DNA of 9,741 nucleotides from contig JASHUJ010000046.1 of assembly GCA_030040035.1 (NCBI GenBank), positions 1 through 9,741 on the forward strand, in the 5' to 3' direction. The notes below the pieces were generated by a model. That model made no database searches. It was not told where the DNA came from and saw nothing but the letters and a program-made list of their open reading frames with translations. This document shows positions 5,746 to 9,741 of the stretch, piece by piece. Both the position numbers and the translations under genes were made by a program. Position 1 is the first letter of the stretch, and every line of letters begins with the position of its first letter. Source of the stretch: Thermoplasmata archaeon (GTDB lineage: Archaea; Thermoplasmatota; Thermoplasmata; Lutacidiplasmatales; UBA184).

Positions 5746-6450
5746 ATGTCGAGTGCGCGGCCGGCGAGCCGCCAAGCGGATCCGAAGGGCCTGGTCCGAC
5801 ATGGCTGGAACCGGGCCTCGGTCTACTACCGACCCGGACCCTCCGGACCGGACGTCTTCCATCACACGCTCTCCGATCACGAGGAATGGCTCCAGCCGTT
5901 CTTCCGCTACCTGGAGCCGGGCAGCGACGTGCTCGACCTCGGATGCGGATGCGGCATCCCGGACTCGCGCCTGCTCTCCGAACGGTTCCGGGTCACCGGG
6001 GTCGACATCTCCGATGTCCAGATCGAACGGGCCCGACGCTACGTGCCGGACGCGCAGTTCCTCCGGGCCGACATATCGTCGATCCGCTTCCCCCCGGAGT
6101 CGTTCGCGGGCGTCGTCTGCCTCTACGCCCTGATCCACGTGCCGCTCGATGAGCAGCGCGCGCTCCTCGGGCGGATCCACCGCTGGCTCCGGCCGGGCGG
6201 CCTCGTGCTCGTGACGACCGGCGAGACGGCGTACACGGGCGTCGAGGACGATTGGCTGGGCTCGAACGCGAAGATGTACTGGAGCCACACCGACGGGGCG
6301 ACGTACGCCCGGTGGTTCGCCGAGGTCGGCTTCGCGCGCGTCCGACGGCGCTTCGTTCCGGAAGGGGACGGGGGCCACGCCCTCTTCCTCGCCCGCAAGG
6401 CGGGCGGGGCTCTCGAACCGCGGGCGATCGCTCGACCGATCCCCGCGTAG
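5746..6450 (+). CDS. Class I SAM-dependent methyltransferase
   Basis: A 234-residue Rossmann-fold methyltransferase. Motif I is VLDLGCGCG (62-70). The acidic residue ending strand 2 is in TGVDIS (84-89). Then come FLRADISSIRFP (105-116), where Asp109 would contact the adenine region, a post-motif segment VVCLYALIHVP, and the LRPGGLVLVTTG strand (148-159). The domain resembles the small-molecule methyltransferase group (Methyltransf_11/25). The extension before motif I (about 60 residues, HGWNRASVYYRPG) and the short C-terminal strands with WSHTD would shape the substrate pocket. No substrate can be named. A TTG two codons upstream is possible, but the ATG fits the promoter and GGAG site better. 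It is divergent from the exporter operon, so a shared regulator is possible but not shown. Confidence 0.93.
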   Translation: MSSARPASRQADPKGLVRHGWNRASVYYRPGPSGPDVFHHTLSDHEEWLQPFFRYLEPGSDVLDLGCGCGIPDSRLLSERFRVTGVDISDVQIERARRYVPDAQFLRADISSIRFPPESFAGVVCLYALIHVPLDEQRALLGRIHRWLRPGGLVLVTTGETAYTGVEDDWLGSNAKMYWSHTDGATYARWFAEVGFARVRRRFVPEGDGGHALFLARKAGGALEPRAIARPIPA

Positions 6451-6514
6451 GGAGGGCTCGCCGTCCCGAGGGCCCGGCCGTTTCGTTATCTCCCCGGCAC
6501 CCGGATACTCCCGA

Positions 6515-6540
6515 GCGGACCTCCGCGGGAGCACGTCCGC
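6515..6540 (+). promoter_or_regulatory. Hairpin in the leader of the small gene at 6548
   Basis: GCGGACCTCC (6515-6524) pairs with GGAG (6528-6531) and GTCCGC (6535-6540), leaving a three-base loop and a three-base bulge. It ends 7 bases before the GTG start and buries the only GGAG upstream of that start. It may affect translation; chance folding is possible at this GC content. A TTTCGTTATC patch (6481-6490) could be the TATA element. Confidence 0.35.
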
Positions 6541-6547
6541 GTTCCCG

Positions 6548-6880
6548 GTGCGCGTGTTCCGGACCCCGACCGGCTACCTGGCCTGGGCCGACGGGCTCGG
6601 CACCGTCGAGGGCCGAACGCTCGCCGAGACCCGCCGAGCCGCCCGTCGCCTGGTCGAGACCGTGGTCGCGGGAGCGTTCCCCGACCGACCGTCGGTCGAC
6701 GCGACCGGCACGTGGGAGATCCTCGAGTTCCGCCTCGACGTGCGGCGACGCTTGCCGCCCGCCCCGGATCCCAAGCCGCGGGGGGCGAGCGGATCGGCCG
6801 GGCGGGCCGGACGGCGGACGGCGGGGACGGATCGCTCGCGCCCCCGGCTCAGGGCCGCATCTGAAGCTTCGGTACCTTGA
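6548..6880 (+). CDS. Small protein with HicB-like N-terminus, function unknown
   Basis: A 110-residue frame starting at GTG (a second GTG lies at 6554). Codon third positions are strongly G/C through the first two thirds, which supports coding. The N-terminal part (VFRTPTGYLAWADGL, then EGRTLAETRRAARRLVETVV) has the strand-strand-helix order of HicB/UPF0150-like domains, where a 'G.tl.EA...a...' helix follows two strands. A strand WEILEFRLDV (57-66) follows. The last 40 residues are Pro, Arg, Gly and Ser rich and look disordered. There is no HicA-like partner next to it and no DNA-binding C-terminus, so a toxin-antitoxin role is not supported. The last 32 bases overlap the convergent zinc-ribbon gene, so the true product may matter only up to about residue 75. 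Confidence 0.5.
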   Translation: MRVFRTPTGYLAWADGLGTVEGRTLAETRRAARRLVETVVAGAFPDRPSVDATGTWEILEFRLDVRRRLPPAPDPKPRGASGSAGRAGRRTAGTDRSRPRLRAASEASVP

Positions 6881-7001
6881 GCTGCCAGTTCCAGTAGTGC
6901 GCTTCGGGAAAACCGCACCAACGGACGCGGACCTCGCGGTCCTCGTAGTGGCTCACCGGCTTCCCGCACTTCGGGCATCGTTCGACGGGCATCGATTCCA
7001 T
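6849..7001 (-). CDS. 50-residue zinc-ribbon-like microprotein
   Basis: A short gene encoding 50 residues. The sequence begins MESMPVERCPKCGKPVSHYE and ends KVPKLQMRP. CPKC (C9, C12) is a zinc-knuckle half site. C29 in RWCGF and H35 (or H18) could complete a four-ligand site, giving C-x2-C-x16-C-x5-H. Many aromatic residues follow (AHYWNW). The start ATG at 7001 has GGAG (7014-7011) at 9 bases, a good archaeal spacing, and a T-rich box near 7045 could be its TATA element. It lies 94 bases downstream of the CorA-fusion gene on the same strand and is convergent with the gene at 6548. Likely a small protein- or nucleic-acid-binding zinc protein; the function is unknown. I regard it as real because motif, start signal and codon bias agree. 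Confidence 0.75.
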   Translation of the reverse strand: MESMPVERCPKCGKPVSHYEDREVRVRWCGFPEAHYWNWQLKVPKLQMRP

Positions 7002-7042
7002 CCGTCCCCGCTCCGGTCGGCTGGGTAGGGCCGCGCGAACGG

Positions 7043-7047
7043 AAAAA
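7043..7047 (-). promoter_or_regulatory. T-run: TATA-like box of the zinc-ribbon gene or terminator of the CorA-fusion gene
   Basis: On the minus strand GCGTTTTTCC is a rare T-run in this GC-rich DNA. It is about 44 bases before the zinc-ribbon ATG, placing a start near 7019 and a leader of about 18 bases that includes the GGAG site. It is also about 50 bases after the CorA-fusion stop, so it could instead end that transcript, since archaeal termination uses T-runs. Sequence alone does not decide between them. Confidence 0.4.
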
Positions 7048-7095
7048 CGCCGTCGTGCGGGCCGGTCCGTCCGGCGGGAGGCGCTCGGACGGGGC

Positions 7096-8592
7096 CTACG
7101 TCCGCAACCATCCGAGCTTGAGGAAACAGTACGTGACGAACATCATGCTCAGCACGACGACGATCACGATCTGCCACAGCTCGAAGATGTACGGCCCGCT
7201 CACGCCGAGGAGCCCCCCGATCGTGGCCGGGATGATCGCGATCGCCGTGATGACGGCGAGGATCTTCAGGATCCGATTGGTCTCGAACGACGACTGGTTG
7301 ATGTAAACGTCGACGATGGTGCCGAGGCGCTCGGTCGCGTCGTTCGCGATCTCGCTCAGGAAGCCGGTCTCGTCGCCGAGCGTTTCGAACCGGCCCTTCG
7401 CGTCGTCGTCGATCCCCTCGAGCGGGATCCGACCCGAGTTCAGTCGGCTGACGAGCTCGCGGAAGTGGACGAGGTTCGTCGAGAGGCGCCCGACCGTCTT
7501 CTGGAGCTCGTACATCCGGGCGAGGAAGTCCTTCGGCAGGCGCGAGCGGGGCGTCCGGGCGATCTGGCTGACCTCGAGCTCGACGTCGGTGAGGAGGCCA
7601 CGGTACTCCCGCAAGGTGGTGTCCAGGAGACCCTCGACGACCCGGACCGCGAACGTCTCGGGCGGGAGCGGCCCGCTCTGCAGCCACCCCAGCACGCGCG
7701 GGAACGGGTCGAGCCCGTGGGGCGTGATCGAGATCACCTTCGGACCCTGGACGACGATCACCGCCCCACGTCGGGCGATCGTGTAGAACTCTCGGGACTG
7801 CTTGGGGTACCGGATCTCTCCGGATTGGAGGAAGAGCAGCACGGCCCGCTCGACGCGCCCGATGTGGGGCCACAGATCGTCGACCTGATCGAGCCGCAGG
7901 TGGTGGTGCGGGACGTGGAGGATCGCACTCAACCGGGCGAGCGCGGCGTCCGAGAAGTTCGAGAGATGGATCCACTCCGGCCGGTCGGTCCCGAGATGCT
8001 CGGCGAGCTCCTCCCAGCTCAGGACGTGCACCTCGGTGAGGTGGGTCGGGTCGATCTCGCGGATCCCGACCTCCGGCTCGGCCGGCGGGGCCTCCCCAGT
8101 CGACTTCTCCGGTCCGAGCCGGCTCCCCGCCGCGCGGCCGGTCACCGCGAAGACCCGAGGGAGCCGGAGCAGCCGGACGAGGAGCAGCGCGGAGCCCTTC
8201 CCGCTCAGCCCGAAGATCGGGACGTAGGAGACGAACGAGAGGACGATGACCGCGAGGTCGAGGAGATGCCACGGCGAGCGGACGTACGCCCAGCGGTCGC
8301 GGGCGAGGTACAACTTGGACGCATACTCGGCGACGAAGAACAGGATGATCGTGACGTCGCTCCAGTCGAAGATCGCTTGGATCGAGGCCGGCAGCGTGAC
8401 GAAGAACGGGATGACGATGATCGGGACGAGCAGGAGCGAGATGAACGCCATGAACGAGTCGGACAGGACGGCATAGACCGCCTCGCGCGCCTCCCGGTGC
8501 GGGTCGTCATCGGGCACGAAGATCGACCGGGGCAACTGAACGTCCGGAGCCGCGCTCGTCCGATCCTCCGAGCCCGCGGATTTCTGCGCCAC
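7096..8592 (-). CDS. Voltage-sensor domain fused to a CorA-type metal channel
   Basis: One uninterrupted 498-residue protein from GTG 8592. Residues about 47-149 are an S1-S4 voltage sensor. S2 (ILFFVAEYASK) has F86 and E89. S3 (SPWHLLDLAV) has D112. S4 (LLLVRLLRLPRVF) has R140, R143 and R146 at every third position, much like KvAP. F, E and D match the gating-charge transfer centre. No S5, pore loop or S6 follows. Instead, after a linker (150-183), comes a CorA cytosolic domain (about 184-438) with long helices, then TM1 (about 441-464) and TM2 (about 471-492). CorA forms pentameric Mg2+ channels, and its GMN signature after TM1 is GVS here (463-465). Four sensor segments keep the CorA domain cytosolic, so the topology works. 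A TTG start 11 codons upstream is possible, but GGGAGG six bases before the GTG favours 8592. Antiporter lies upstream, zinc ribbon downstream. Confidence 0.9.
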   Translation of the reverse strand: MAQKSAGSEDRTSAAPDVQLPRSIFVPDDDPHREAREAVYAVLSDSFMAFISLLLVPIIVIPFFVTLPASIQAIFDWSDVTIILFFVAEYASKLYLARDRWAYVRSPWHLLDLAVIVLSFVSYVPIFGLSGKGSALLLVRLLRLPRVFAVTGRAAGSRLGPEKSTGEAPPAEPEVGIREIDPTHLTEVHVLSWEELAEHLGTDRPEWIHLSNFSDAALARLSAILHVPHHHLRLDQVDDLWPHIGRVERAVLLFLQSGEIRYPKQSREFYTIARRGAVIVVQGPKVISITPHGLDPFPRVLGWLQSGPLPPETFAVRVVEGLLDTTLREYRGLLTDVELEVSQIARTPRSRLPKDFLARMYELQKTVGRLSTNLVHFRELVSRLNSGRIPLEGIDDDAKGRFETLGDETGFLSEIANDATERLGTIVDVYINQSSFETNRILKILAVITAIAIIPATIGGLLGVSGPYIFELWQIVIVVVLSMMFVTYCFLKLGWLRT

Positions 8593-8598
8593 GGTCGG

Positions 8599-8604
8599 CC
8601 TCCC
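8599..8604 (-). promoter_or_regulatory. Ribosome-binding site setting the GTG start of the CorA fusion
   Basis: GGGAGG on the minus strand lies six bases before the GTG at 8592. It is the strongest Shine-Dalgarno in the window and argues against the in-frame TTG at 8625. Confidence 0.65.
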
Positions 8605-8617
8605 GGGCGGCTCGACA

Positions 8618-8631
8618 CTTATCAATTTTTG
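8618..8631 (-). promoter_or_regulatory. AT-rich element before the CorA-fusion gene
   Basis: CAAAAATTGATAAG is the most AT-rich run in the right half of the window and lies in the 82-base gap after the antiporter stop. As a TATA box it would start a transcript near 8600, at the edge of the Shine-Dalgarno, so the leader would be very short. It suggests that the fusion gene can be transcribed apart from the antiporter. Confidence 0.45.
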
Positions 8632-8674
8632 TCCGTCGCCGCCCGACCGACCCGCCGACGACGCGGTCCGACGC

Positions 8675-9741
8675 TCACCGAAGCGGGGGAGCCTCGGGGG
8701 CGGCGCCCGGGGTCCCGATCGGACCGGGCGGGTCGATCGTCGTCCGCTCGGCCGCGAGCCGGCGACGGAACCACGCCGCGCCGACGAGCGTGGTGACGAT
8801 CGACATCAGGAGGATCTCCCCGAGCATCTCGGAGGAGAGCAGGCCGGTCGTGAACCCGATCGACCCGACGATGAGCCCGATCTCGCCCCGCGGGATCATC
8901 CCCGCCGAGACGGTCATCGAACTCCCTCCGGCGCCGAGCCGACGTCGAGCGAACGGGTACACGCCGGCGAACTTCCCCACGGCCGCGAGCGCGGCGAGCA
9001 GGAGAGCGAGCCCAATCACCGTGACGTCGGCGAAGAGCGAGACGTTGAACTGCGCTCCCGTGACCACGAAGAACAGCGAGCCGAACAGGATCAGCAGCAC
9101 GTCGGTGATCTCGCGCGTCCGGCTCGCGACGAGGCTCTCGGCGATCGCGAGACCGGCGATGAACGCGCCGATCACGGCCGAGAACCCGAGGGAAACGACG
9201 ATCACGACCAGGACGAACAGGAAGAGGAACGGCATCGCCTGGGCTTCCCGGACGTGCCGCACCCGCAGCAAGCGCGGCAGGATCAGGACGGCCGCCAGCA
9301 GGAGGACGACCCAGGCCACGACCGACTCGAGGACGCTGCCCGTCACCGAGAGGACGTCGAACCGGCCGCCGATGATCGTCAGCGCCGCGGACAGCAGGCT
9401 CAGCGCGACGACGTCGTCGAGCGCCGCGACGTTGACGAGGAACTGACCGGTCGGATCGCGCGCCAGGCCGGCCGAACGGACGAGCGACGTCACGACCGCC
9501 GAGCTCGTCGCCGCCGCGGCGACCGCAATGAGCAGCGCCGCGTCGATCGAATCGAACCGCGAGAAGACCACGAAGACGAGGGTGAATGGGACGAAATCAC
9601 CGGCGATGGCCGCTCCGACCGCCCACGCCCCCGCGGCGCGAAGACCCGAGAATCCGCTCCCGAGCCCCGCCGCGAAGAGGAGGAGGATCACCGAGAAGTC
9701 GGCGAAGATCAGCACGTAGCTGTTGACGACGAAGATCTGGG
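8675..9741 (-). CDS. Cation/proton antiporter (CPA superfamily), 5' end cut by the window
   Basis: The frame is open to the right edge (upstream codons read QIFVVNSYV), so the N-terminus is missing. About 355 residues are present; by comparison with family lengths of about 390-430, one or two N-terminal membrane segments are lost. Visible family features are FADFSVILLLFAAGL, the unwound-helix segment ATSSAVVTSLV (about residue 70 from the GTG at 9715), the paired aspartates in NVAALDDVVAL (100-101), and GMIPRGEIGLIVG with the conserved Arg-Gly-Glu. About ten more hydrophobic segments follow the cut. The DD pair is typical of electrogenic Na+/H+ antiporters such as NhaA and NapA. No TrkA-N or USP domain is attached; the C-terminus is a short Pro-rich tail. 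Substrate (Na+ or K+) is undecided. It is 82 bases upstream of the voltage-sensor CorA gene, same strand. Confidence 0.92.
   Translation of the reverse strand, partial: QIFVVNSYVLIFADFSVILLLFAAGLGSGFSGLRAAGAWAVGAAIAGDFVPFTLVFVVFSRFDSIDAALLIAVAAAATSSAVVTSLVRSAGLARDPTGQFLVNVAALDDVVALSLLSAALTIIGGRFDVLSVTGSVLESVVAWVVLLLAAVLILPRLLRVRHVREAQAMPFLFLFVLVVIVVSLGFSAVIGAFIAGLAIAESLVASRTREITDVLLILFGSLFFVVTGAQFNVSLFADVTVIGLALLLAALAAVGKFAGVYPFARRRLGAGGSSMTVSAGMIPRGEIGLIVGSIGFTTGLLSSEMLGEILLMSIVTTLVGAAWFRRRLAAERTTIDPPGPIGTPGAAPEAPPLR

Noticed and set aside
4629..6152. Long open frame on the plus strand
   Set aside because: It lies antisense to the ABC ATPase, whose motifs are complete, and then out of frame in the methyltransferase. 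The translation is low-complexity Glu/Arg/Leu.
6548..6880. HicAB toxin-antitoxin system
   Set aside because: Only a HicB-like N-terminal pattern is seen. No HicA-like double-stranded RNA-binding toxin or DNA-binding tail is adjacent, so the name is not justified.
6953..8272. Long minus-strand frame overlapping the CorA fusion
   Set aside because: It is a different frame of the same strand. The translation is Pro/Arg/Ala-rich with no domain, while the other frame has clear sensor and CorA motifs.
7465..8796. Long open frame on the plus strand
   Set aside because: It is antisense to the voltage-sensor CorA gene. Its Asp/Glu/Arg-rich translation is a shadow of hydrophobic codons on the other strand.
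1..9741. CRISPR array, insertion sequence or integrated element
   Set aside because: I saw no regularly spaced repeats, terminal inverted repeats, transposase or integrase motifs. The intact tRNA gene has no visible copy of its 3' end elsewhere in the window.

Overview
The window looks like a piece of a very GC-rich archaeal chromosome. The clearest sign is a tRNA-Gly(GCC) gene with no encoded CCA, which has an archaeal TATA-type box (CTTTAGATA) centred 29 bases upstream. Several protein genes have GGTGAT/GGAGG-type ribosome-binding sites, and AT-rich boxes sit about 27 to 32 bases ahead of some starts. A terrestrial Thermoplasmatota-like lineage is my best guess, but that is inference from base composition and gene style, not from a marker gene. 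I see no insertion sequence, CRISPR array, phage gene or origin.

Left part (1-3626): a possible C-terminal gene tail is followed by tRNA-Gly and a single-domain terpenoid-cyclase/prenyltransferase-like alpha-toroid protein (+). A small VOC-fold protein (-) and a proline-iminopeptidase-like alpha/beta hydrolase (+) are divergent and share an intergenic region with a perfect 14-bp palindrome. Next (+) is a two-domain protein joining a cysteine-less IscA/HesB-like domain to a SufT/MIP18 (DUF59) domain.

Middle part (3673-7001): a two-gene ABC-2 exporter operon (ATPase then permease, - strand, TGATG overlap). Its ATPase has no ATG, GTG or TTG between an in-frame TAG and the Walker A motif. Divergent from it is a class I SAM-dependent methyltransferase (+). 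Then come a small protein with a HicB-like N-terminus (+) and, convergent and slightly overlapping, a 50-residue zinc-ribbon-like protein (-).

Right part (7096-9741, all - strand): a CPA-type cation/proton antiporter, cut by the window edge, lies upstream of the most unusual gene here. That gene encodes one polypeptide joining a complete S1-S4 voltage-sensor domain to a CorA-type Mg2+-channel domain. It has no S5-pore-S6 segment, and the CorA signature GMN is replaced by GVS. Together with the antiporter it suggests a membrane-potential-linked cation homeostasis locus. This voltage-sensor/CorA chimera is my main candidate for an undescribed system.
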